A DNA stretch of 64,000 bases from Crotalaria pallida (Eukaryota; Streptophyta; Magnoliopsida; Fabales; Fabaceae), in assembly GCA_037953625.1 (NCBI GenBank), contig CM075649.1, positions 123,377,290-123,441,289 of the forward strand, read 5' to 3'. The position numbers and the translations under genes were made by a program. This document shows positions 1 to 8,757 of this stretch, piece by piece; position 1 is the stretch's first letter, and each line of letters begins with the position of its first letter. Below the pieces are notes generated by a model. That model searched no databases and had not been told where the DNA came from. It saw only the letters and a program-made list of their open reading frames with translations.

Positions 1-1006
1 GGTCGGTGAGAGGAGAGGCGAGAGCGGCGTAGTTCTTGACAAATTTGCAATAGAAGCCGGTGAGGCCTAAAAAAGCACGAAGCTGAGTGAGAGTGCGAGG
101 TGGAGGCCAATCCACCATAGCTTTTATTTTTTCTGGATCAGGGCTCACAACACCAGCTGCAATAATGTGGCCTAAATAACTCACAGAAGTTACACCAAAA
201 ATACACTTAGAAAGTTTAGCATAAAATTGGTTAGAACTTAATCGGGACAAAATAGTATGCAAGTGCTTTAGGTGAGCATCTAAGGAGGGACTATAGACAA
301 GTATATCATAAAAAAAACTAATACAAACCGCCTCAAATAAGGCCTTAGCAAATCGTTCATAGCTGCCTGAAATGATGAAGGGGTGTTAGTAAGTCCGAAA
401 GGCATTACTAGAAACTCGTAGTGCCCATCAAACGTACGAAACACGGTCTTGTGAGTATCGTCTGCTTGAACCCGAATCTGGTGATAACCTGAACACAAGT
501 CAATCTTTGAAAAAATATGAGCTGCATGTAATTCATATGATAATTCATCAATTGTAGGCATGGGAAAACAATCCTTGATCGTAATAGCATTTAGGTCCCG
601 ATAATCCACACAGAAGCGCCATGTGCCATCTTTTTTTTAACTAAAAGAATTGGAGAAGAAAATGAACTGGTACTAGGTTTAACAATGCCTTCTCTAATCA
701 TTTCTTGCAATAAACTAGTCATTATCTCTTTTTGGGAATGGGGGTAACGATAGGGTCTTGTTTTAACTGGGGTAAAATTGGGCAATAAGGGGATAGCATG
801 GTCATGAGAGCGCATAGGTGGCAAACCTTTGGGTTTTTGAAAAATACCAGAAAAAGTGTCTAGGATCGGTTGTATTTGTGGGTTTGGGGGGTTAGGTGGA
901 TGGGCTGTATCAGGAGAGGACAGTGAAGATGGTAAGAATTGGATAGTATGTAGGGAAGCAATGGAATCTGTGTGGAATAAACGTGTGAGTTGATGGAAGG
1001 TGGAGG
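1..1006 (-). pseudogene. Ty3/gypsy (Reina-type) pol remnant: RT region, cut by window edge
   Basis: Reading leftwards, this is the end of the protease linker and the reverse transcriptase of a Ty3/gypsy polyprotein. Visible in order: the GLPPMRSHDHAIPLL block, RPYRYPHSQKE, LVKKK, DYRDLNAITI, SKIDLCSGYHQIRV, MPFGLTNTPSSFQ, then YAKLSKCIFGVTSVSYLGHI and LRAFLGLTGFY up to position 1. These blocks fit the Reina chromovirus clade (family knowledge). The gene is dead: a frameshift lies in the T-run near 632-640 after LVKKK. A second lies at the A-run near 309-316, exactly where the catalytic Asp pair of the RT should be read. It continues at 16777 on the far side of the inserted gag-only element, and on beyond the left edge. 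Clade call is moderate; Ty3/gypsy RT is certain. Confidence 0.9.
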
Positions 1007-1490
1007 TGAGGAAACCGAAATTGGTGGGTGAAACAACTAAGGAACCCTAGGAGAACACCTAGAAGGGGGGGTTGAATAGGTGTTTAAGAAACCTTGAAAG
1101 ATTTTCGAAAGAAACAAATCGAAACAATCAAAACGAATGATTTTTGCAGAAAACTCAGCTCTTAATCGATTAAACTATGTCTTAATCGATTAAGACCAGA
1201 AAGTACACAAAAGGTTAATCGATTAAGGTTACTATTAATCGATTAAGCACAAATTAAAACTGAAAAATCACTTTTCAATCGAATACGAAAATCAATCAAT
1301 TAACACGTATGATCAGAGATTCAGCGGAAAAGATTCACACCAATATTATTATTGATTACCTAGGTTATGAAAATGATTTTCCCAAATCAATTTGTACAAT
1401 TTAAGATTCAATTCAATCACTTATGAAAAATCACTCTTTTCTAGGTTTTCAACCAAGAACATATGAAATGACAAGAATGTAAAGAGTTAA
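1007..1490 (-). repeat. Gag-only element, left LTR, first part
   Basis: Direct repeat of 15177-15660. On the minus strand this is the end of the 3' LTR. It carries four copies of the 12-bp palindrome TTAATCGATTAA plus degenerate relatives (1150-1290). It is interrupted at 1490 by E2, with GTTAA duplicated at 1486-1490 and 11513-11517, and resumes at 11513. Confidence 0.93.
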
Positions 1491-2721
1491 TGTAACATCC
1501 TAAACTTTGATTTAAATGAAATTATTAATTAAAAACCTTAGAAAAAATTGGTTCTAGGGGTTGTAGGGAAGGCAGTTGTGGCTTTGGGCAAAGTCAAATA
1601 AGCGAAATCGGGAGTTAAATCAGCGTTTTAGATGTTAGAAATCGACCGAAAAGAGAAAATTAGAAATTTATTATAGGATGCTAAGAAAATAAATTCCACC
1701 GTTGGATGTGAAGTTTATGGGGTGAAGAAGCATGTCTAAAAATTTGGACTCGATCCGACGGTTAACGAAAAAGTTACGGCGAATCGAAGGTTGGAAACCC
1801 AGATTTTCGCCCAGGCGCACGAGCCATGCGCCTAGGCGGGTGCACTATTCATGGTGCACCAAACCAGTGGAAAATACGCCCAGGCGAGGCACCATTTCGC
1901 CCAGGCGAGCGGCCACACGCACCAGCATGCACCAGAATCCTTGTTGGCGCGCCAAAACCCCTGCTGACCGTGTAAGCCATGCACCAGCTTGGTGCCGGTG
2001 CTGATCGCGCGCCCAGGCGAGCCTGGCATGCGCCCAGGCGCGTGGCACACACCAGATCAGATCTGGTGCGTTGATTTCCAACTTGGTGGCTAAGTTTTTG
2101 ATTTCAGCCACACGATTCTTCAGCAGCATGACAAGGGAAACAAGTCACTTAAAGCCCTTCATTCCTTCATGTTTCAAGACCAAATCAACTCATCACCTCA
2201 TCAACCTCTCTCAAGCTCCAAGAGCATCTCCATCACACTCCCATCACCAAACCACCATAAACACTTGATCTTGGGAACCTCAACCCAAAATCTACCAAAA
2301 CCCATCAAGTTGCACCATGGATTTTGGCTAAAGCTTCATTTCTCTTCCTCCTTGGCTCACACGATTTGCTCCCTCCTTCCATTCTTCTTGGTTTTTCATT
2401 TTTCCACCATTGATTGGGGTAAGTTAGCTTCATATCATGATATTGATTTCCTTTCCATCCCAACTCTCCTTAGTTCATAAATTTTGTTCTAAACTCTTAG
2501 GGTTCTTGCACTCATGGTTATGTAGGGATTGTGGTTCATGCCTTCCAACCCAAACCAAGGCAAGGACAAGGATCATTCTTCTTGTGCTCTCTCAAATAGG
2601 GTGGTATATCACCATTTCATCATTTCCTTATTGAGGTGGCAAGCTAGGCTTAGGAAGTTCAAATTTCCAAGGTTTTGAGCTAGGGCTCACTAAGGTTCTA
2701 TTTACTCTTTGCTAATTTAAG

Positions 2722-3635
2722 GTAAGGAGTGGGTTATAGTGAGTATTACCTTACTCTGGGGTTTAGTTTACAATATGCATATAATGGGTACTAAGATTTT
2801 TGTGTTAGTTAGGTTGATATGATATAGAATAATTGTTAAAAATAGAATTTATGACTTAGGGAAATTATTTTGATGTTGATATGTTGCATTTTGTGATTTG
2901 GTGATATTGATGAATTAAATGCTTATATTGTCTAATGATTTGAGATGAGATATTAGGTTGAATTGTGATTATTAAGTTATAAAATATAATTGTGATCATT
3001 GGATAGTGGAAATGAGTAAAGTGGTGATTAATTTTGAGTAATGAAAAGTGCTAAAGAATTGATAATGATAAAAGAACAAAATGAATTACACCCAGGCTCA
3101 GCCAGGGGAGATTGTATTATACCCGGACGCAGTAAGTCGTCATCGCATGGGGGTGCGAACGCAGTAGGTCGTGACCAGGGGAGAATGAATTATACCCAGG
3201 CGCAGTAAGTCGTTATCGTGCGGTGGTACGAACGCAGTAGGTCGTGACCAGGGGATTGAGAAACATACCCGGGCGCAGTAAGTCGCTATCGCGCGGTGGT
3301 GCGAGCGCAGTAGGTCGTGACCAGGGGATTGAGAAACATACCCGGGCGCAGTAAGTCGTGAGTGCACAGGAGTGCAGACGCAGTAGGTCGCGACCAGGGA
3401 CAGATTGAAAAGAATATGAAAATGATTAAAATGTATGAAACAAAAGACTTATGAAAATGTTAAATAAAATTGGTTTGAGAAACTAATGAATATTTGGAAA
3501 TGAATTGTGATGCATTGACTCTCATTATGCTGTGATTGAATCGTTATATGTGTGTGACTTAGTGTTACATTATTTCTTATTTGGAAACTACCTCCCCATT
3601 TTATGTGTAATACTCACTCCTTACTATCTCCACAG
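2722..3635 (+). other. Putative GT-AG intron inside E2 LTR
   Basis: Donor TTAAG|GTAAGGAGTG at 2722, acceptor CTCCACAG at 3635. The bases next to the donor (GTAAGGAGTG then GTGAGTATTAC) are complementary to GTAATACTCACTCCTTAC at 3607-3624, just upstream of the acceptor, so the ends could pair. Same layout in the right LTR (10045-10958) and in the solo LTR (24850-25747). An alternative donor GGG|GTAAGTTAG lies at 2419. Splicing is inferred. Confidence 0.55.
3110..3410 (+). repeat. GC-rich tandem array in E2 LTR
   Basis: About four units of roughly 65-70 bp, each with CGCAGTAAGTCG, a GC-rich inverted piece, then CGCAGTAGGTCGTGACCAGG. The matching array in the right LTR is at 10430-10733. It stands out from AT-rich surroundings and lies a few hundred bases upstream of the putative splice acceptor. 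Confidence 0.85.
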
Positions 3636-3700
3636 GTACTAAGGAAGAGTTTGCACAAGATCAGGCCGAGCAGGAGTACTCTCCCTCCCAGGGAGAGTAG
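3636..3700 (+). other. LTR exon-2 segment with conserved 21-nt hairpin (3678-3698)
   Basis: From the putative splice junction a frame of 20 codons runs to TAG at 3698-3700; the solo LTR has a frame of exactly the same length. Positions 3678-3698 form a perfect stem (ACTCTCCCT with AGGGAGAGT) around a CCC loop. The copy at 11001-11021 changes only the loop, and the solo LTR changes one stem pair in a compensatory way. The identical third codon positions argue for RNA or DNA structure rather than peptide. Confidence 0.6.
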
Positions 3701-3929
3701 GTTACCTTTAGATATGTAGGGCATGGAAATGTCCTGGGCCCGATGATGTGAATCCTTTTTGTTGTGTATAAATGTAAATAGCTTTTGGGGGCCCAGGATG
3801 ACTCCTTTTGGGAAAGGGGTCTATTTTGGGGAAAAACTGTTTTCCTAACTTGTTTATATTCCGCTAACTCTGATGACTAGATTCTGATGTTTTAAACTTG
3901 TTTCTGATGCGTGCACGAAGATGCACTAG

Positions 3930-3963
<34 letters not shown>

Positions 3964-4200
3964 TAGCCCTGCTGGCTTTGAAATTTGAAAATATGTTATT
4001 TATCAGGTTGCAGGAAAACAAAAATTTTGGGAAAGTCCTAAAAACAAACGAAACTCCGTCCGTTTGACGGGAGATTTTCATATGAATCAGAAGTAACTAA
4101 ATGTTTTTCCTAATCAATTTATAAGATTAAAATGAAATTTTCAAGTCGCTATTTTATTTAAGGGTGTAAAAGGGTAAATAAACTTAGGTGTTACATTTTA

Positions 4201-4212
4201 TGGTATCAGAGC
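4201..4212 (+). other. E2 primer-binding site, initiator tRNA-Met
   Basis: TGGTATCAGAGC, complementary to the 3' end of plant initiator tRNA-Met, five bases after the LTR end. Confidence 0.95.
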
Positions 4213-4373
4213 AGTTTCCCTTGGCCTTTGGAGTTATGAGCTACTCCAGTGATTACTCACCGAGCGAGTAATCGATAATTATAGTTTAGAGTCTAGAGTC
4301 TATTGATAGGATGTTTATACTGTTAACTATGCTATTAAGCATTAACTGTCGGCCTTGTGCATGACTAAACAGA

Positions 4374-4536
4374 ATGGCTGGTAGACGGATCGATAATGAT
4401 GGGATCCGAACTATTCTGGAGCAGATGGCTAAGATGCAACAGGATCAGGGGTATAACATCGCAGCAGCAGCTGCAGCAGCAGCAACAGCAACAACGGCTA
4501 CAATGATTCCTCAACCCCCCAGCTCTAGTAGCTATT
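4374..4536 (+). pseudogene. E2 gag N-terminus, out of frame with the main ORF
   Basis: ATG at 4374 opens a frame beginning MAGRRIDNDGIRTILEQ, which looks like the usual chromovirus Gag start. A glutamine-rich stretch follows (CAG/CAA repeats, 4462-4503) but is read in a different frame, so one indel lies near 4440-4460. In the glutamine frame a TGA at 4504-4506 then separates it from the open Gag frame, which begins before 4543. The Gag amino terminus is therefore disconnected by one frameshift and one stop. Either the element is defective or translation starts inside the main ORF. Confidence 0.7.
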
Positions 4537-4542
4537 GATTGG

Positions 4543-7500
4543 TTGGCGCGGTTCAGAAAGAACGATCCGCAGAAGTTCGAAGGTGGTTTCAATCCCGATG
4601 GGGCACAGCTATGGTTGCAAGAGATCGAGAAGATCCTTAATACTATGGAACCACCGGAAGAACAGAAGGTTCTGCTAGCACAGTATATGCTGACTAGTGA
4701 AGCGGAACATTGGTGGCAACAAATGCGGAGGGGTTTGGAGGCTAACAATCAGGCGATTACATGGGACTTGTTCAAGAGTCGTTTTCTAGGCAAGTACTTT
4801 CCGGAAGATGTCCGTAGGGAGAAGGAGATAACTTTTTTGCAGCTCGTGCAAGGGAACATGAGCGTCGGAGAATATGCCGCTAGGTTTGAGGACTTGATCC
4901 GGTATGCAGGAAGTTACAGGGATGCCGATGAGAGGACAAAGTGCATCAAGTTCGAGACCGGACTTCGTTATGAGATCAAGATGGCCTTTGAATATCAGAA
5001 CATCTCCAATCTGTCTCAGTTGATCAACATGACCAGCACTTATGAAAAGAGCCGCAAGAAGCGTGCAGCTGAGAAACGCAGCAAGAATGTGCAAAAGTCT
5101 GGAGGTCCTGTCAGGGGCAAGAGTTCGGTGCAGCGACCAGGTCCTTACTCTCAGCCTAGAACAGGCCAAGCAGTAAGCACTTTTGGTCCTATTCCGACTT
5201 GTCCACATTGTGGTAGACACCACAGGGGAGATTGCTGGACATTGGATCCGAGTAAGGGTCCAATCTGTTACAAGTGCGGGCAGCCGGGTCACATTGTGAC
5301 AAATTGTCCTAAAAATGCAGTTAAGAAGGAGGTGAATGTGGCTAAGGTTCAGAAAGCTGGTGACAACAGGGTGACTCGAAAGGGCAAGGTGTATACTCTG
5401 GACGGCGAGGAGGTTACTGATGCTGATGAACTGATTAGAGGTATCGGTTATGTTAATAGTATTCCTTGTGGTATTCTCTTTGATTGCGGAGCTACTCATT
5501 CATTTATTTCTTCCGATTGCATGATGAAGTTAGGGTTGTCTGCAATAGAAATGCCTTATAAATTATCTGTCTTTACTCCTACAAATTCTTCTGTAGTCAC
5601 ATCAACTATGTGTTTGGATTGCCCACTTCGAGTATTGGAGCGGGAATTCAAAGTGAATCTCATCTGTTTACCTCTAACTAAGCTCGACATCATTCTGGGC
5701 ATGGACTGGATGTCTCGGCACCATGTTCTGATTGACTGTCATCAGAAATCAATTACTATCAGTGATCTTTCTTTATCTGCCCTGGAGATGAATGAGGAGG
5801 TAGAGATCAGTCAGATTCTGATAGTCTGCGAGTTTCCAGAAGTCTTTCCTGCGGAGATTCCTGGATTACCGCCGAACCGAGAAGTGGAGTTTAGTATTGA
5901 TCTGATGCCCGGTGCAGGTCCTATTTCTATAGCCCCGTACCGGATGGCACCTCCGGAGTTAGAAGAGTTGAAAAAGCAGATAGAGGAGCTTTTGGCTAAG
6001 GGTTTGATTAGGCCGAGCGTGTCACCTTGGGGAGCTCCGATTCTTTTTGTTAAAAAGAAGGACGGAAGTCTCCGAATGTGCATCGATTATAGACGATTGA
6101 ATGCGGTGACTGTGAAAAACAAATATCCTCTCCCTCGCATTGACGATTTGTTGGACCAATTGCGAGGAGCAGCTGTATTTTCTAAGATTGACCTTCGATG
6201 GGGATACTATCAAATCCGTATCCGAGAGGAGGACATTCCTAAAACGGCGTTCAGGTCGAGATATGGACATTTTGAATATGTTGTTATGTCCTTTGGTCTC
6301 ACTAATGCTCCGGCCATCTTCATGGATTATATGAACAGAATATTTAGGCCGTACTTGGATTCTTTCGTCATAGTCTTCATTGACGACATTCTAATCTATT
6401 CTAAGAGTCCAAGTGAGCATGCTGAGCATCTGAGAATAGTGCTACAAATTCTCAAATCCAAACAGCTTTATGCAAAGCTTTCTAAGTGTAGTTTCTGGTT
6501 GAAGGAAGTGCAGTTCCTGGGGCATGTCATTTCTGAGAAGGGTGTTGTTGTTGATCCTTATAAGGTGGAAGCGGTACTTAAGTGGGAGAGACCTAAGTCC
6601 ATCACTGAGATCAGAAGCTTTCTTGGTATGGCTGGGTATTATCGGAGATTTATTGAGGGATTCTCTAAGTTAGCTCTTCCTTTGACGACTCTTACACGGA
6701 AAGGTGTTCCGTTTGAGTGGTCCCCGGAATGTGAAGGTAGTTTCCAAGAGTTGAAGAGGCGGTTGACTAGTTCCCCAGTGTTAATTTTGCCGGACCCGAC
6801 TCAATCCTTCGTGGTGTATTGTAATGCTTCTAAGCAAGGGTTGGGTTGTGTGTTGATGCAGCAAGGGCAAGTCATAGCTTATGCATCCAGACAATTGAGG
6901 CAGCATGAACAAAACTATCCCACTCATGATCTTGAGTTGGCGGCAGTAGTTTTTGCTTTGAAAATCTGGAGGCATTATCTATATGGTTCAAAGTTCGAAG
7001 TCTTTAGAGATCATAAAAGTCTTCGCTATCTCTTCGATCAAAAAGAGTTAAATATGAGACAGAGGAGGTGGATGGAATTTCTGAAAGACTATGACTTCGA
7101 TCTTCAGTATCATTCGGGCAAGGCCAATGTAGTGGCTGATGCACTAAGTCGTAAGACTTTGCATGTCAGCAATCTGATGGTGAAAGAGATGGAATTGATT
7201 CAAGAATTTAGTGACCTCAACTTGAACATGCAAGTGAAAGAGAAGAGCATCGTTCTTGAACTGTTGCGGGTTACTAATGACTTGATGGGTCTTATTAAAG
7301 AAAGGCAAGCCGATGATGTAGAGCTGCAAAAGTTGTTAGAAGGGGCATCAGACAATGAAGAGCCCGACTTTGTGAAAGGTTCTGATGGCATCATCCGATT
7401 TAGGGGTCGGATATGTGTTCCTATGGATTTTGAAGTTAGAAGAGATATCCTGTGGGAAGCACATCGAACCAAGATGAATTTTCATCCTGGTGCAACAAAG

Positions 7501-8757
7501 ATGTACCAAGATCTAAAAAGGATTTATTGGTGGCCGAAGTTGAAAACTGATGTGGCCGATCACGTGTCTCATTGCTTAACTTGTCAGAAGGTTAAGATTG
7601 AGCATCAAAAGCCTGGTGGTCCTTTGCGATCACTTGATATCCCGGAGTGGAAATGGGACAGTATAGCTATGGACTTTGTGACGGGTTTACCAAGGACTGC
7701 TGGAGGATGTGATTCAGTTTGGATGGTTGTGGACCGTCTTACAAAGTGTGCTCATTTTATTCCTACCCATAAGAAGTATACTCTTGAGAAGTTGACTCAG
7801 TTGTACATCAGGGACATAGTGAAGTTGCATGGTGTTCCCACTAGTATTGTATCCGATCGTGATCAGAGATTTCTGTCTAGATTTTGGCAGAGTCTTCAAC
7901 AGGCATTGGGTACTAAGCTAAAGTTCAGTACAACTTATCATCCGCAGACAGACGGACAATCTGAGCGTACTATCCAGACACTTGAAGATTTGGTGAGAGC
8001 ATGTGTACTGGAACAAGCCGGTAGTTGGGAACAGTTACTACCTTTGATGGAGTTTACTTACAACAACAGTTTTCACTCCAGTATCGGTATGGCACCATTC
8101 GAGGCTCTCTACGGAAGAAAATGTAGAACGCCTTTGTGTTGGTTCCAGATAGGTGAAAATCTGTTGACAAGTCCTGACATTGTGAAAGAAACAACGGAGA
8201 AGGTCACAATGATCAAGAACAAAATGAAAACTTCACAGGATTGCCAAAAGAGTTATGCAGATAGGCGAAGGAGACCTTTGGAGTTCGATGTTGGGAATCA
8301 TGTGTTCCTAAGAGTGTCTCCGATCACAGGAATTGGTAGGGCAATCAAATCCAGGAAGTTAACTCCTCGGTTTGTTGGGCCTTATGAGATTCTGGAGAAG
8401 GTTGGCCCAGTGGCGTACAGGATTGCATTACCCCCTCATTTGTCAAGGCTTCATGACGTGTTTCATGTTTCACAACTAAGGAAATACGTCCATGATCCTT
8501 CGCATGTGGTTACCTTAGATGATTTGCCTTTGATGGAGAATTTGACTTTCGAAGTTCTGCCAGTGAGAATCGAAGATAGGCAGGTGAAGCAGCTCAGGGG
8601 CAAGGAAATCTCTTTGGTTAAAGTTATTTGGATCAAGAACGATGTGGAAGAGGCTACATGGGAACTGGAGGATAAGATCAGGCAGTCTCATCCACAATTG
8701 TTCGACGAATTTCGAGGACGAAATTCAGGTAAGTGGGAGAGAATTGTAACATCCTAA
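4543..8757 (+). CDS. E2 gag-pol polyprotein with chromodomain
   Basis: A single frame of about 1404 codons. Order: Gag (about 1-130, with LWLQEIEKIL and AEHWWQQM); zinc knuckle CYKCGQPGHIVTNC near 242; protease near 314; RT with FIDD (Asp 614, 615); RNase H near 761; integrase with the zinc finger, then Asp 1044, Asp 1105 and Glu 1141 (35 residues between the last two); C-terminal chromodomain (RQVKQLRGKE, LVKVIW, ATWELEDKI). The usual start is lost upstream, and 4543 is a TTG inside an open frame, not a proven start. Oddities: the protease motif reads DCG rather than DSG or DTG, and the first RNase H Asp (CDAS in E3 and E4) is Asn (CNAS). The RT block SKIDLRSGYHQI reads SKIDLRWGYYQI. So the frame is open but the enzymes may not work. 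Confidence 0.95.
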   Translation: MARFRKNDPQKFEGGFNPDGAQLWLQEIEKILNTMEPPEEQKVLLAQYMLTSEAEHWWQQMRRGLEANNQAITWDLFKSRFLGKYFPEDVRREKEITFLQLVQGNMSVGEYAARFEDLIRYAGSYRDADERTKCIKFETGLRYEIKMAFEYQNISNLSQLINMTSTYEKSRKKRAAEKRSKNVQKSGGPVRGKSSVQRPGPYSQPRTGQAVSTFGPIPTCPHCGRHHRGDCWTLDPSKGPICYKCGQPGHIVTNCPKNAVKKEVNVAKVQKAGDNRVTRKGKVYTLDGEEVTDADELIRGIGYVNSIPCGILFDCGATHSFISSDCMMKLGLSAIEMPYKLSVFTPTNSSVVTSTMCLDCPLRVLEREFKVNLICLPLTKLDIILGMDWMSRHHVLIDCHQKSITISDLSLSALEMNEEVEISQILIVCEFPEVFPAEIPGLPPNREVEFSIDLMPGAGPISIAPYRMAPPELEELKKQIEELLAKGLIRPSVSPWGAPILFVKKKDGSLRMCIDYRRLNAVTVKNKYPLPRIDDLLDQLRGAAVFSKIDLRWGYYQIRIREEDIPKTAFRSRYGHFEYVVMSFGLTNAPAIFMDYMNRIFRPYLDSFVIVFIDDILIYSKSPSEHAEHLRIVLQILKSKQLYAKLSKCSFWLKEVQFLGHVISEKGVVVDPYKVEAVLKWERPKSITEIRSFLGMAGYYRRFIEGFSKLALPLTTLTRKGVPFEWSPECEGSFQELKRRLTSSPVLILPDPTQSFVVYCNASKQGLGCVLMQQGQVIAYASRQLRQHEQNYPTHDLELAAVVFALKIWRHYLYGSKFEVFRDHKSLRYLFDQKELNMRQRRWMEFLKDYDFDLQYHSGKANVVADALSRKTLHVSNLMVKEMELIQEFSDLNLNMQVKEKSIVLELLRVTNDLMGLIKERQADDVELQKLLEGASDNEEPDFVKGSDGIIRFRGRICVPMDFEVRRDILWEAHRTKMNFHPGATKMYQDLKRIYWWPKLKTDVADHVSHCLTCQKVKIEHQKPGGPLRSLDIPEWKWDSIAMDFVTGLPRTAGGCDSVWMVVDRLTKCAHFIPTHKKYTLEKLTQLYIRDIVKLHGVPTSIVSDRDQRFLSRFWQSLQQALGTKLKFSTTYHPQTDGQSERTIQTLEDLVRACVLEQAGSWEQLLPLMEFTYNNSFHSSIGMAPFEALYGRKCRTPLCWFQIGENLLTSPDIVKETTEKVTMIKNKMKTSQDCQKSYADRRRRPLEFDVGNHVFLRVSPITGIGRAIKSRKLTPRFVGPYEILEKVGPVAYRIALPPHLSRLHDVFHVSQLRKYVHDPSHVVTLDDLPLMENLTFEVLPVRIEDRQVKQLRGKEISLVKVIWIKNDVEEATWELEDKIRQSHPQLFDEFRGRNSGKWERIVTS
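8731..8744 (+). other. E2 polypurine tract
   Basis: AAGTGGGAGAGAAT immediately before the 3' LTR. It lies inside the gag-pol frame, which ends at 8757 within the LTR. Confidence 0.85.

Larger units (their letters stand above)
1491..4195 (+). repeat. E2 5' LTR
   Basis: Direct repeat of 8745-11512. It contains the CGCCCAGGCG motif several times (1808-2042), a C/T-rich exon-like stretch (2150-2720), a putative GT-AG intron (2722-3635), a GC-rich tandem array inside that intron, a conserved hairpin after it, and a (TA)n tract at 3934-3960. Short ORFs here are conserved only because the two LTRs are copies. No clear TATA box was found. Confidence 0.95.

Noticed and set aside
2169..2480. 103-codon ORF in E2 LTR, repeated at 9492-9803
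   Set aside because: Ser/His/Pro-rich leader-like sequence, conserved only between copies of the same LTR; no evidence of coding selection.
3110..3410. CRISPR-like GC-rich repeats
   Set aside because: Present identically in both E2 LTRs, imperfect units and no cas genes; a tandem array of the LTR.
4786..5499. 237-codon ORF antisense to E2 gag
   Set aside because: Shadow of gag-pol on the opposite strand, with no independent similarity.
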